64,000 nt of DNA, from assembly GCF_027409185.1 (NCBI RefSeq), contig NC_084462.1:29425577-29489576 (forward strand). The letters run 5' to 3'. The notes below the pieces were generated by a model that did not search any database, was not told where the DNA came from, and worked only from the letters and a program-made list of their open reading frames with translations. The translations under genes and the position numbers were made by a program. Source of the DNA: Cynocephalus volans (Eukaryota > Chordata > Mammalia > Dermoptera > Cynocephalidae). Shown here one piece after another: positions 12,051 to 26,713 of the stretch; within the stretch, counting starts at the first letter, position 1; each line of letters begins with the position of its first letter.

Positions 12051-12860
12051 TGGCTGTCTAACTCCCTAACCACCTTCTTACTGTCTTAGGGGTGGAGGTA
12101 GTGTTCTGATTCTCTTTGTGGAAGCCAAAGAGGGCAGGTCAGAATCCCCCTGCTCCTCCTCTGTGGAAACCAGGACAAGATGCACGACTGTCAGAGGAAA
12201 ATGCACATTACTTGTTTGTCCTGTTCATGTGATGTAAACTTCTCTTATCAAGCAAGGCCTCACCGCCTGAGGTGCACAGAAGCCAGTACTGTGACACTGG
12301 TTTTTGTGAGAAGAAAAAGCCTTATTGCAAGGTCAGTTGGCAAGGTGACAGGAGACACGGCTCAGATCTGTCTCCTAGAACTAGGGCTGAACGGGTTTTT
12401 AAAGATCCTGGATTAGAGATTGGCTGGCTCCTGTTCAGACCATACGACTTGTCAAAGTGTGATTGGAGGGCCTGAGTCAGGCCACAGACTTTGGCAAAGG
12501 CTGATTGGCTTAAGAATCAAGAGCTGGTTGGTTGGGTCTGAGTCAGACCATATAATGCAGACAAGGGCTGATTGGTTGAGGCCGACTCCAGTCTTTCAGT
12601 GGAGGATTTTCAGGTTCCTGCAGTGCCCAAGATCATCTGGAGAGGAGGGCCCTTCTCTCTTTTCACGTGTTTAGCTAATACCCTGCAAGGTAACTTGGAA
12701 AACAATTTGGGATGGGGAAATAAAGCCAGTTTCAGCTAGTTTTAGACAGTTTCGTTTCCAATGGGCTAGTAGTTTTGGCCCCTCTGCATCTCCTCACTTT
12801 CCAACCCTCCCTCACTCACTCCTCACCAAAGGAGGAAGCATGATTCATCTAACTGATGAG
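12051..12860 (+). mobile_element. Possible retroviral LTR-like segment
   Basis: It combines a purine-rich start, repeated ATTGG (inverted CCAAT) boxes at 12,419, 12,462, 12,504 and 12,571, TGAGTCAG AP-1-like sites, and an AATAAA at about 12,719. That layout is common in ERV LTRs. Ends, TSD and family were not found, so this is an inference. Confidence 0.35.
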
Positions 12861-13619
12861 TTTGGAAGCAGAATTTGGGCATGGCTGGCTGAATACTTTC
12901 CTCTCTTTTTTTGGCATCTGAACGCTTGCAGAGACTCTGCCAGTTGGCTTCCTTCTATGTGGGTGGGCAGGAGAGTGGGGGAGAAGAAACAGCCTATACT
13001 TGCCCAGCTGTGTCTGTGATCGGGTGGGTAAGTTGATCTGGTTTAGGGGCAAAGTATGAGCAATACCATCTGGCCTCAGATCTAAAACCAGTCTATTTCA
13101 ACAGCTTTATCAGTAATAAAGAAAAATATTTTGATCTTCGGCTGCCTAGAACTTGGGTTTTACACTCAAGTGGTTCCAAAATCTGGATTGAAAAAAAAAT
13201 AGATATTGTTTAGGGCTTCCAAAAAACTCAATATCTTAATTCACGGGGCTGAGAAATGTGTGAAATAAACAGGAGTCAAACTGGGGACCAAAATAACATA
13301 TGGAAAGTGGAGTATCACAGATTGATGAGAGTTGAAGGCTTTACACTTTAGTCTTGAGCACACAGGGCTAGTGTGTGTGTGGTGGGGGTGGGGGAATAGA
13401 CCTATGCAGCTCACTGCAGGCTGTGTCCAGAAGAAAGAGAGGATATTGTGTAGGCAGAGCTGACCTTATGAAGTGCAGACCTCCGGGATCTCAACGATCC
13501 GGTCCACGCAGGCCGTTGTGTGCATGTTGTAACTTCACTTTGATGAACTGCAGACAAGGCTGGGGTGAGGATTAACTTCATTTTAGGAGTTGGTAGGTGA
13601 AAATAACTGGTGGTTATCC
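12861..13619. other. Unassigned sequence before L1 insertion
   Basis: No recognisable gene or repeat apart from a short TG/GGGGTG tract at about 13,368-13,395. It is the same pre-insertion locus as 15,789 onward, separated by the L1. Confidence 0.45.
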
Positions 13620-13634
13620 TCAGATAGGACTTTA

Positions 13635-16559
<2,925 letters not shown>

Positions 16560-17490
16560 GATGTTATCTATAACTACTCCTATTCAAGATTGTACAGGAA
16601 GTCCAAGCCAATGTAATAAAGCAAGAAAAATGCATATGAATTGGAAAGAAAGAAACAAAATTGCCCCTATTAGCCACTGACATGATTATCAATGTAGAAT
16701 ATCCTGAGGAATCTATAAAAAACATCTTCTAGAATTAATAAGTGAATCTAGCAAGGTCACAGGATGCAAGGTCAAGATACAAAACTCAATCACATTTCTA
16801 TATTCTAGCAATAGTTGGAACAACAATATAAAAAAGATATCATTTTGATAGCTCCAAAAATTAAAAGCTTAGGTGTGTTGAAAACTATAATAATTCTATC
16901 AAGAAATCAAAGATGATCTAAATAAAGAGCCATATACCTCCTATATGACCCAGCAGTCCCACTTCTAGGTTATTTACCCTAGAGAAATGAAAATGTGTGT
17001 TTGCACAAAAACTTGTACTCTAATATTCATAGCAGCCGTGTTCATAATCACCAGAAGCTGGAAACAACCCAAATAAGCTTCAATGGGTTTATGGATAAAC
17101 AGACTGTGATATATCTATACAATGGAAGATTAGCAATAAAAAGTAATGAGCTATTGATACGTGTAAAAATATAAATCTCAAAGGCATTATGCTGAATGAA
17201 AGGAATCAGTCTCTAATGTTCCATACTGTATAATTTCATTTCTACGATGTTCTGGAAAAGGCAAAACTGTAGCCACAGAGAACAGATCAATGATTGCCAG
17301 GGGTAATGGTGTTAAGTGGGTGTGGTTACAAAGGGGTAGTATGATGGAGGTTTTGGGATTGATGGAAATATTTCATATTTTGCATGTGGTGGTGGTTACA
17401 CAAATCTGTACATTTAAAAAATTCACAGAACTGCATAAATTTTTCTGTAAAATGCCAAATTTACTATAAATTAACTTAAAAACACACGTG
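16560..17490 (+). mobile_element. Ancient L1M ORF2 end and 3' UTR, sense
   Basis: ORF2-derived phrases appear in sense: ATATGACCCAGCAGTCCCAC, AGAAGCTGGAAACAACCCAA and ATGGATAAACAGACTGTG. An A-rich 3' UTR follows (GTAAAATGCCAAATTTAC). A jump near 16,930 indicates an internal deletion. Confidence 0.75.
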
Positions 17491-17589
17491 AAAGTGATGA
17501 GGAAGGAAAGCAAAGGTCGAGAAGAAATGAGGCAGGCACTTGGATCCATTAAACCGAGCTTACCCCGTGTACAATACAGGAAAAAGCAA

Positions 17590-18035
17590 ACATAAGAAAC
17601 ACGTTACATTGTACTGCATGTTCTCACTCATATGTGGAAGCTAAAAAAGTTGACCTCGCAGAAGTAGAGAGTAGAATAGTGGTTACTGGTAAGGGAAGTG
17701 GATGGGAGGAGGGTGTTCCATGGACACACGATTGCAGAGAGATAGGAAGAGTAAGATGTAGTGTTCTATAGCAATACAGGGACACTGCAGTTGACCATGA
17801 ATTACTGTATCACTTCAAGTATCTAATTGAGAAGATTTTGAATATTCCCAACACAAAGAGGTGACAAATGCTTGCAGTGATGGATATGCTAAATACCCTG
17901 ATATGATCATTGCACACTGTATAAATGTACCCAAATATCACATTGTACTCCATAAAAATATACAATTATAGGTCAGTTAAGAAAAACTAAACTAAAAAGA
18001 AAAAAATAAAGCATATACATTTTGCCTTTAAAAAA
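17590..18035 (+). mobile_element. L1 3' end, sense
   Basis: Reads the L1 3' UTR in sense: GTTCTCACTCATATGTGGAA, GGGTGTTCCATGGACAC, AACACAAAGAGGTGACAAAT, GATATGATCATTGCACA. It ends in an A-rich tail near 18,000-18,030. Confidence 0.8.
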
Positions 18036-18599
18036 AAGTTACATTATTAGAAACTCAGCTGAGCCTTAAGGATTGATGGAGAAGAGATGGAAAAAAAAAT
18101 CCCTTGATTTTTGCAAGACAGAGAAATGGGAATTTTTATTTTATTGTATTTTTTCTTTGAGGAGTCCAAAGAAAGAGAAATGACCCTCACTAAGCCCTCA
18201 GAGGTGCAGACTTCAGACATATCGACTTTATCTTAAAAGACCAGTTGAAAGGAATTCTGTAGTGAGGAAAAAAATGTGGGAACGGGGCAGACTTTTCTGA
18301 AGAGGCAAGTTCATTTGTCCCAAGCAATTCCACATTAAGAGGCACTGACAATGGCTGGCATAGCACAGGATAGAAAAAAAAAAAAAAAAAACCCAGCTCA
18401 TAAGAAACCACTAAACAAAGGCTAATGCTAATGCTAATTTTAGTACTGAGATACTTGGAGCATTAGTTTTACAGAGCAGATTGAGATCAGAGGTTTTGAA
18501 CATAAATCTGGAGAAGAAAGTGAGTTTTGTTGATTGGGTAGCATGGTTGCCAGTACCAGTTTTTAAACTTTACAAGAAGCCTTACTGATATGCAGGAGG
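18036..18599. other. Unassigned; poly(A) tract 18372-18391
   Basis: No gene is seen. The minus-strand open frame at 18,190-18,411 starts in the poly(A)/poly(T) run and is spurious. Confidence 0.45.
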
Positions 18600-18815
18600 A
18601 ACAAACCTAGAGCTAAGAGGAGTATAGTTAATAACATCGTATTATTGCATTTGGGATTTTTACTGAAAGAGTAGATTTTAAGCTCTCTTTCCACAAACAC
18701 AAAAAGGTAATCGTATGAGTGATGGATATATTAATTTGCTTGACTATAGTAACCATTCACTATGTATATGTCAAAACAGCATGCTGTACACCTTAAGTAT
18801 ACATAATAAAAAAAG
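18600..18815 (+). mobile_element. L1M 3' UTR end, sense
   Basis: GTATAGTTAATAACATCG, AGAGTAGATTTTAAGCTCTC, TGATGGATATATTAATTTGC and TACACCTTAAGTATACATAA are the L1M terminal 3' UTR in order. Confidence 0.75.
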
Positions 18816-19194
18816 AAGCCTGGGATATATTAAATGCCGCTGTCTGAAAGGGCAGACAGTAAATATAAGAACTCTACTCCCAGGTATATCAAAATATAGT
18901 GTAGTAACTAACCTCTTGAAGGGAGATCTTTGCCCAATTGGGTATTCACAGAGTATGGGCTCCAGAGAACAGGCGTAGATTGAAGGACATGATGGCAAAA
19001 CGAGACCAAGAAAGATTTTTCACCATCTCCTCTCCTTTTCCATAAACAACTTAGTCTCTGCTGTGCTTTTATTTTTTACCACTAATTACTATACTAGATT
19101 ACTGGTATTACTGGTTTTCTAATCTTTGTGGGTGTAGAATTTAGCACTATATTAATAGTGAGTTATTCATCTAGGGTTGTTAATTATTCAACTC
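18816..19194. other. Unassigned sequence
   Basis: No recognisable gene or repeat between two L1M 3' ends. A short AT-rich stretch at 19,060-19,190 is possibly decayed repeat. Confidence 0.4.
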
Positions 19195-19830
19195 TGTAAG
19201 TGTTGGTTAGGGTGGACAGGTCTTGGAACTTTCATATTCTGCTGAAAAGTTATAAAATGGAGCAACCACTTTAGAAAACGGTTAGGCAGTTCCTTAAAAA
19301 TTTCAACATACGCATGCCATAGGATCCAGCCAGTCCATTTCTAAGAATTTACCCAAAAGAAATGAAAGCGTGTGTTCACGCAAAGACTTTACGTGAATGT
19401 TCACAGCAGTATTATTTGTAATAGCTAAAAAAGTGGAAATGACCCAAATGGCCATCAACAAGTGAAAGAATAAACAAATTGTGTTATATCCATGCAATGG
19501 AACAATACTCAGCAATAAAAATGTAGCTGAATCTCACAATTATGCTGAATGGGAGAAAATAGACAAAAAAGAATACAGGCTAGGAAATATAAATAATCTA
19601 TAGTGAATGAAAGCAGATCAGCAGTTGCCTAGAGGTGAGAGACTTTGGGTAGAGATGGTAAACTGGCATGTGGAAATTTTGGAGGACGATGGATATATTC
19701 ATTATCTGGATTATGCTGATGGCTTTGTGGCTGCATTTATATACCAGACTTATTAAATTACACACTTTGGATATGTGTAATTTTTCATAGGTTGACTATA
19801 AATAAATAAAACTGATAAAGATTATTTATC
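19195..19830 (+). mobile_element. Ancient L1M ORF2 end and 3' UTR, sense
   Basis: ATAAAATGGAGCAACCACTT, AATGGCCATCAACAAGTGAA and GGAACAATACTCAGCAATAA are ORF2 C-terminal phrases. The 3' UTR follows to about 19,830 with an A-rich end. Confidence 0.8.
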
Positions 19831-20995
19831 ACATGTAGATACTTGGGACCAAGTGTCCATCAAGGGCAAAGTTTTGGGGTAGTGCACTGTCACTGCTGCA
19901 GAGCAGGATAGAGAGCATGAGAGATTTGAAGATTTCAACATAGTGTGGCTGCTTCTAATATCACAGAATAATTTAAAGAGCAAATGACAATCTCAGATTT
20001 CTAAATTCTCTGTTCAATTTGTGAGCTGTTAGCCTGGTTCTTGTGATTAACATTCTCGAGTAATCTCTTATCTTTTTCAGTCATAGGTTGGAGTATCAGA
20101 AAACCACACTCAGTTCTTGATCCTAAATTTATACCCTCATCAGGACTCTCATGTGGCACCCTACAAAATTGGTAGACATTTTCCATGACTGGTCATCACA
20201 GGAAAGCAATTTTCTTATACCCTCGGTTCCTAGATAGCCTCTAGGGGGACCATTAAAAAATCAAAATCAGTGGTAATCATTACATAATATATATGTATAT
20301 CAAATTATCACATTGCATACCTTGAATATATTCAATCTTTATTTGTCAATTAAATGTTTTAAAATAAAAAATAAAACCCACTTTGGATCCTTGAAAAACA
20401 AAAATAAATAAAAATTGTGAGGACAAGGCTTATACATCAAACAGAACCTTGCTAATTAATAATGACAAAGATATGGAAATTTGTAAATTCTGAGGGTATT
20501 CAACCAAGGTGGGGCCTTAATTTTAGACTGGGCTGAGTGTTTGTAAGTGCACATGTCAGAGATTCTATGTTCAAAGCACTGAATTGAGCAGTTGAGAGTA
20601 AATCTAGTACTTTGAAATCTAACTTTGGCCCATCCTAGACAGTTAAGATGCCAGGAATTACTTGGCATAATGTAGAAGAAGAAATTAAAGTACTTTGAGA
20701 GAAATGTATGCTGAAATGCATTTACCATGTGAGATTTATTCTTCCACTCTCCAGCTGTATTCTTCAAGAAGATTTATAATAAAATATCTTCACTAAGACC
20801 TTTGGACATATGTTGGTGAAGGGAGTCCCAATAGCTTTAAAAAACAATTGTGAGTGGGTTGAAAATGCTGTTGTGAGACGCTATAATTAAAATAAACTCC
20901 CTGATTTCAATAGGGAATGGGAATATGGGAGGGTTTAGGATTGGAATAGCCCTTAGCTTCCAGGCTAAGTGGGAGTAGACACTCGACAACAGGGC
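19831..20995. other. Mostly unassigned; L1M 3' scrap at 20270-20385
   Basis: The piece at 20,270-20,385 (ATATGTATATCAAATTATCA, then TTATTTGTCAATTAAATG) is an L1M 3' UTR terminus in sense. The remainder has no visible gene or named repeat. Confidence 0.5.
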
Positions 20996-21359
20996 TGCTG
21001 TGGTCTGAATTTTAATTTCCCCCTAAAATTCACATGGTGGAATCTAACACCCAATGTGATCATATCAAGAGGTGAGGCCTTTGAGGAAGTGATTAAGGAA
21101 GGAAGGTTCTACTCTTATAAATGGGATTAGTGCCCTTATAAAGGAGGTTAAGAGAGCTTCCTTAGCCCTTCAACCACATGAAGATACAGCTAGAAAGGAC
21201 CATCTTTGAAGCAGAGAGCAGCCCTCACTATACACTAAATCTGCTGGCACCTCGATCTTGGACTTCTCAGCCTCCAGAACTGTGAGCAATGAATTTCTGA
21301 TGTTTATAAGCCACCCAGTCTAAGGTATTTTGTTATAGCAGCACAAACAGAATAAGACA
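20996..21359 (+). mobile_element. MST-type MaLR solo LTR
   Basis: Starts TGCTGTGGTCTGAATT and ends GAATAAGACA, 364 bp, with the internal phrase CTCAGCCTCCAGAACTGTGA. Flanking pentamers AGGGC (20991-20995) and AAGGC (21360-21364) form an imperfect 5-bp TSD. Confidence 0.85.
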
Positions 21360-22769
21360 AAGGCCATGTGCTACTCAGAAAGGTCTGACTTGCAGAAGTC
21401 TTTGTCAGTGGGTAACTGAATAGAATATCAACTAAGGGAATTGATTTGTATTAACCAAAAGACTGAAAACCAAAACTTACTCCTCTAACTATGTTGAACA
21501 AAAGCTTGACTTAAGTCACCACAATAGAGTTACAATAAAAACTCTCCCTAACTTTTCATACAGCAGTCTGTTCAGAAAGGTGGAGTCCCTTGAAATAGGG
21601 AGGTACATTGAAGCCTGTGCAATAATTTAGCAAGTAAATACTGTGAATCTGTACACTAGCTTTTTGCAAAGGGACTAGAGCAGCTATGACCTTGGGAAAT
21701 GGACATAGCCTGCTTTTATTTTGGGGATCACCAGACACTTTCTGAGGGCTTAGAATACCATTTTACTTGACCAGAATTATGTCATAAATGGAGAGTTTAC
21801 CCAAATCTACTTCACATTAGGAGTTGGTGGGATCCCAAAATTACCTCATGGTTAATTTTTCCACTTCTAAATATGTCGTTAGAATAAATATTTTAGCAGT
21901 CATCAGAATTTCCTTACTGTCTCCTGAATCTTTAATAAAAAGACTATTGTAGTAGAGAGGGCTGGGTAGGAGTCCCCAAATCTCACCCTCCATGCTCAAA
22001 AAGTTGAAAAACAAAAGCATTGTTGTGGGTACCACAGGGTTTGGTGCCATTATTAAAAGTCTGTAAGATGCAAAGGAGATAATTCCTTTTAGGTATCTGT
22101 TTAATTTTCCAGTCTGTGTGGGCTCTTGGTTGTGTGGCGGTCTTGTTGAGGGCCCTTAGAGAATGATAATAACATATCATAAGCATAATCAGGTGTATCT
22201 CCAATGAAAACAGCTATTTAGAGTTCGTTTCTTTGCTGGAATAAATTAATATAGCTCATGGAAACTGATCTGCATATATTTATTTAATTTTTTTCTCATA
22301 GTAGAATTTACATTTATTTGGTAGTGACAGCCATATACCTTCACCATGTTAACCTCACAGCTATGTCAACATTTTATCTAGTCTCGTGATTTTAAATACT
22401 ACCAATATGCTAATCATCCCAAATCTAGCTGAGCATTTTCCCTCAAAATCTAGATTTATATATCCAACTATCCATTCAGTATCTCTACTTGGATGTCTTG
22501 TAAGAGGCTAAATTTAATACCTGCAAAATTAAGCTTTTGATCTCCTCTCCTTCCCCATATCAGTTAATGAAAATTTCATGCTTTTAAGCACACAAGACTG
22601 AAAAATAATAAAAATAAAACAAACAAAATATCCTCCCCAAATGAAATTATCTGTTCTGTTATACTGATGAATGGGGCTAGAGGATGGAAAACAGCAAATA
22701 CACTAGCTATTTTAGGTAAAGAAATATGGAGTACTTAGTTTGAATCTCAACACCACTACTTAAACCTTG
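21360..22769. other. Unassigned, possible decayed retroviral interior
   Basis: Minus-strand short frames at 21,556-21,738, 21,841-22,050 and 21,983-22,204 are open but share no domain I recognise. The sequence has a retrovirus-interior look, with codon-like texture and no SINE or LINE. No motif confirms it. Confidence 0.3.
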
Positions 22770-22945
22770 ATGTGTAAATTTGGCAAGTTACTTAAAATCC
22801 TGGAGCCTCAGCTTCCTCATCTGTAAAATGGTAATAATCACAGCAAATTCCTCATAGAGCTTTTTGGGATGCTCAAATGAGTTAGTATATGTAAAGTTGT
22901 TGGAGCTGTGTCTGGCACATAAAAGCACATGATAAATTATTATGT
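22770..22945 (+). repeat. MIR SINE
   Basis: Core MIR phrases in sense: GCAAGTTACTTAAAATCC, CAGCTTCCTCATCTGTAAAA, TGTCTGGCACATAAAAG. Confidence 0.8.
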
Positions 22946-23307
22946 CTTGGTTAGGACGTATATGGCACAAAGCATGAGATAATTCCGTGGAAAATATTGG
23001 TGCTTGTCACTTGCAAGGAACTTTGGGTTGTTCTTATTGAGCTATTTACTGCCAAGAGAGACAGCGCAATGGGCTGTGCCACATTTGAGTGGGCTCCTCC
23101 CACCCTTGACCACCAGAAAGTTGCAAGGTTTGGATGGGATCTAAAACAAGAGACCATTTTACTGGCTGAACTGCAAACAGCTCTGTCTCTGTTCCCTTAT
23201 TACATGGCGGATCCTTATCTAGTCTGTGGCAATTGCATAAGAGAAACCAGTGGAGGCTCATAGGAATTTTGAGATAAAATTTGCCCCTTTCATCAATTAA
23301 CGTTTTT
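22946..23307. other. Unassigned sequence
   Basis: Open frames occur on both strands at 22,951-23,263, but there are no splice signals or recognisable domains. Nothing further can be supported. Confidence 0.4.
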
Positions 23308-23322
23308 AAAACAATAGTTCTT

Positions 23323-23760
23323 TTTTTAAAAAAATTTTATTTTGTCGATATACATTGTGGCTGATTATTGCTCCCCATCACCAAAACCTCCCTCCCTTCT
23401 CCCTCCCCCCCTCCCCCCCAACAATGTCCTTTCTGTTTGCTTGTCGTATCAACTTCAAGTAATTGTGGTTGTTATATCTTCTCCCCCACCCCCGGTTTTG
23501 TGTGTGTGTGTGTGTGTGTGTGTGAATTTATATATTAATTTTTAGCTCCCACCAATAAGTGAGAACATGTGTTATTTCTCTTTCTGTGCCTGACTTCTTT
23601 CACTTAATATAATTCTCTCGAGGTCCATCCATGTTGTTGCAAATGGCAGTATTTCATTCATTTTTATAGCTGAGTAATATTCCATTGTGTAGATGTACCA
23701 CATTTTCCGTATCCACTCATCTGATGATGGACATTTGGGCTGGTTCCAACTCTTGGCTAT
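23323..23760 (-). mobile_element. 5'-truncated L1 3' end with TSD
   Basis: Antisense L1: T/A-rich tail at 23,323-23,340, C-rich 3' UTR, then the last part of ORF2, truncated at ATGGACATTTGGGCTGG. It is flanked by a perfect 15-bp repeat, AAAACAATAGTTCTT, at 23308-23322 and 23761-23775, followed by AA at the cleavage side. A TG microsatellite sits at 23499-23524. Confidence 0.9.
23499..23524 (+). repeat. (TG)13 microsatellite
   Basis: Uninterrupted TG dinucleotides inside the L1 3' UTR. Length polymorphism is likely. Confidence 0.95.
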
Positions 23761-23775
23761 AAAACAATAGTTCTT

Positions 23776-24500
23776 AACTTGTTAATGATTCTTGTCCACA
23801 AGTCTTCAAGTAATCATGTGACCTCAGCCGCCATGTGAACTGAATATTAGCTAATTCACTTGGCCATAAATCTAGCAACCTGGGGAGAACTAGAACGAGA
23901 CTGCCAAGGTGCTTCTCTACCCCATTCCCTCTTTTTAAACATAAAGAAAATTATATTTGACAGCCTTTTTCACTGTTAGGTTGGAACCATGTGATGGGTT
24001 AGAGCAATATATACGATAACACCCAACATACAATATTCCATGCATGTATTTCTTCTGTGATGGGGCTATAAATAAAGACCCCAACATAACTGTGTCACAC
24101 GACGAAAGAGGCCCAGATCACTGTGTCTTTGTTTGGAGGAGAGACATCCAACCCACATGAAACTGGAATGTGAATAAGTACATTTTTAACTGTGTTAATC
24201 TCCTGAGATTTGGGAGCTGCTTGCAACAGCAGCTAGCACCAGTAACCCTGACTAATCATAGCACTGACCATCTAGTGGTATTTATGGGACCAAGCCCAAG
24301 CTTGTCCTAAAGGCACAGTGAGTTACATGAGCAAATGGTCCACACTTGTGGGACACTCCTGCCAAATTCTCAGCTCTCCCTCCCTCACTCCTGTAGCTTT
24401 ATGGGACATTAATTATGTGAGCACTAAATAGCCTTCCAATAAATTCCTTTTCTGCTTAAACTAGCCAGAGTTCATTTCTGTTACTTTCAACCAAGATATA
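23776..24500 (+). mobile_element. LTR-derived sequence, probably MaLR mosaic
   Basis: Phrases AATCTCCTGAGATTTGGGAG and CAGTAACCCTGACTAATCAT resemble the end of an MLT1-like LTR. CCAATAAATTCCTTTTCTGC then TTCATTTCTGTTACTTTCAA resembles a second LTR end near 24,490. The families are uncertain. Confidence 0.45.
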
Positions 24501-25229
24501 CTCACCTTCCTCGAACCTTGGAGCGAAACAGGAGGTTCTGCAGAACACAGGCAATAGCCAAAGAGTCTAAAATCTACCTAGAAAATCATCTTGGTCCTCT
24601 ACCAACTCCGAAAACAGGAATCGTCAGGAATTCAATATACATGTGTCATGGAGGGGGCTGTACATGGAGAACAAATGCAGACTCACCATGTGAGAAACAG
24701 ATTGCATCTAGTCCAGTTGTCTCATTGCAGAGGGAGACAGGCACAGACATTATCAATCGACCACTCCAGGTACACACTGAAAAATGGCCAAGCCAAGGCA
24801 AAAGTCTGGTTCCCTTGAGTCTCACTGCCATGGAGTTTTTACTCACAGAGCGTGTTTTCTCTTCTACCCACTGGAGGCAGACTGTGTCCTCCAAGACCAC
24901 ATGCTAGGAAGTTTCCAGGAGGCACCTTCTGAAGTAGCAAGACTGAAATGATAAGGAGTGACAGCGATTGCGTGAATAAGCTCTGTGGAGGCAAGAATAC
25001 CGTTAAGCAAGCTGTCATATTAGAAGGCTATCACTTTTATTTGAAAGGAGTTTCTGCAAATAAAACACATGTTGAAAATTCCATGGACCTGTTCCGACAA
25101 GTAACCTGTGGCTCCGTGAAGACTAAAGCATGCCCAGCCACGATCGAAAGTGAATGCCTTCTGATTAGCAAGGGTGTCTATGGATTACTCCTTTTGATGC
25201 CAGAGATGCAGATCCTTCGATTTCCCAAG
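24501..25229. other. Unidentified open-frame region
   Basis: Two plus-strand open frames follow one another, 24,518-24,907 (129 aa) and 24,948-25,349 (133 aa), in different frames. I recognise no domain. The second runs into the antisense LTR-like segment, which argues against it being a true protein. A decayed ERV interior or processed pseudogene is possible. Confidence 0.25.
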
Positions 25230-25800
25230 GGAAGAATCCTGTCAGGAACCCACAATAACTTCAAGCTCACGCAGCTGAATCACACTTGTACTCAAAGTTT
25301 ATTGCAAAGTGAAAGTATCCGCAGGGGGTGCGCAGGTGTCTCCTCATGAATAAGGAGAGCTCTGTGAATTCTTAGAGAAGAGTTTATATGTTGTTATTGG
25401 AAGTGTTTCTTTATCTTGACTAAGGGAAAGAATATTCAAGAGAAAGGGGGAGAAAGAGGGGTTTGGATGCCTATTTGCTTGAGCAAGCTCTTTTCTGAGA
25501 ATCAAAGAAAAATGGGGTTTTTGTACTTTGAGGTTTTTTGTTTCCTGCTTGGAAAACTACAAAGGTTCTGAGGAAGGGTGAGCCGACTTGCTGCTGGCAG
25601 GTGTCGGCTGGAGCAGGCTGAGCTTACTATCCATGAGCAGCCTCCCTGGGGCAAGTCCTTGTTCTATCCTGCCTCAATTTTGCAAACTATCAGACGAACA
25701 GGCTGGTATATTTTAATGTTCGGAATCTCAAAAAGGAAAAACGGTCCATGCATGCGTAGATTACAGAGCAGACAAGTAGTGTAATAGAATCTAGAATCTC
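25230..25800 (-). mobile_element. Probable ERV LTR, antisense
   Basis: On the minus strand there is a TATA-like ACATATAAACTCTTC followed about 90 bp on by CAATAAACTTTGAGTAC, a U3-R-like arrangement. The region before it is rich in CAGCCTGCTCC-type phrases. The exact ends are not resolved and no convincing primer-binding site was found. Family not named. Confidence 0.45.
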
Positions 25801-25930
25801 AGGGGTGTAAAAGACATTAGATATGATCTTGCCCAATCTCATCATTTAATAAGTTAGGAACTGAGGCTCAAGGAAGAGTAATGAATTGGTTAAAGCTGAG
25901 TAACAGATTAGGGTCAGATTTATTGCTAGG
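25800..25930 (-). repeat. MIR/L2-like fragment
   Basis: AAGTTAGGAACTGAGGCTCA followed by AAGGAAGAGTAATGAATTGG resembles the antisense MIR core. It is too decayed for a firm call. Confidence 0.45.
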
Positions 25931-25984
25931 TTCCAGCTGCTCGGTCAGTTTGTGGCAAACTGGCATTTGCCATTGGGGCATAAA

Positions 25985-26280
25985 GCAGCTCTCAAACTTT
26001 AATGTGATTCAGAATAATGTGGGAATCTGGTTAAATACAGATTTTGATTCAATAGAGTTGAGGTGTGGCTCAGGATTCTGCATTTCTAGCATTCTCCCAG
26101 GCTGACGCTACTGGCGCACAGACCATTTAAACTGGGCTGCTCATGGGAATCAACTGGGAGCTTTAAAGAGACTGATACCTCGGCCCCTCCCTGGATGTGA
26201 CCTGGACATTGGGATTCTTAAATGCTCCTTAGATGATTCTAATATGCAATCAAGTTTGAGAATCACTGCAGTAGTTTTAT
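25985..26280. mobile_element. Two adjacent hAT-Charlie (MER5-like) relics
   Basis: The first (25,985-26,125) reads CTCTCAAACTTTAATGTGAT and ATTCTGCATTTCTAGCATTC. The second (26,125-26,275) reads ATCAACTGGGAGCTTTAAAG and ends AGTTTGAGAATCACTGC. Both match short non-autonomous hAT elements of the MER5 type. The shared 3' terminal motif lies outermost on the right. Confidence 0.7.
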
Positions 26281-26637
26281 TTTACTTGTAAAATAATTAT
26301 TTTCAAGGAGAATGGCCTTTAGGTATTCTCTAGGTTTTAGACAGTCTGCTCCATTCTTTCATACCAGTTGAGTTAATTAGAGCTAGTTCAGTGAGGTCAT
26401 GGTTGGCAAATTAATTATCCCAAAGTTGGTGAGTTAATTGACCCTCGTGGTAAATACAGTTTTCAACTTGAAGAGAACAAACAATGATCCCAACAAATGG
26501 AGTTTTCTGTAACAAACATTTACAGTCTAATGAAGGTTATAAGTCAAGCCCTTGGAAACGTTTGTTCAATGATGTTTTAATACAACAGGAAAACACCGGT
26601 ATTTTTAACTAACAGATTTAAATACTCCTTTATAGGA
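26281..26637. other. Unassigned sequence
   Basis: No gene or recognised repeat. Confidence 0.4.
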
Positions 26638-26713
26638 GGGTGCTTCAAAAGGTTTCTGGAAAGATTCGTATAATGTTTTAATTCTATTTTTCCACGAACT
26701 TTTTGAAGTACCT
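26638..26713. mobile_element. Short palindromic MITE-like element
   Basis: Left arm GGTGCTTCAAAAGGTTTCTG (within 26638-26660) is the inverse of the right arm within 26691-26713, matching at 18 of 23 positions. About 30 bases separate the arms. Such near-perfect hairpins are typical of mariner-like MITEs. The family is uncertain. Confidence 0.55.

Noticed and set aside
25205..25250. Retroviral primer-binding site next to the antisense LTR-like segment
   Set aside because: Only a weak resemblance to a tRNA-Pro-type site, and the LTR end does not show the terminal CA.
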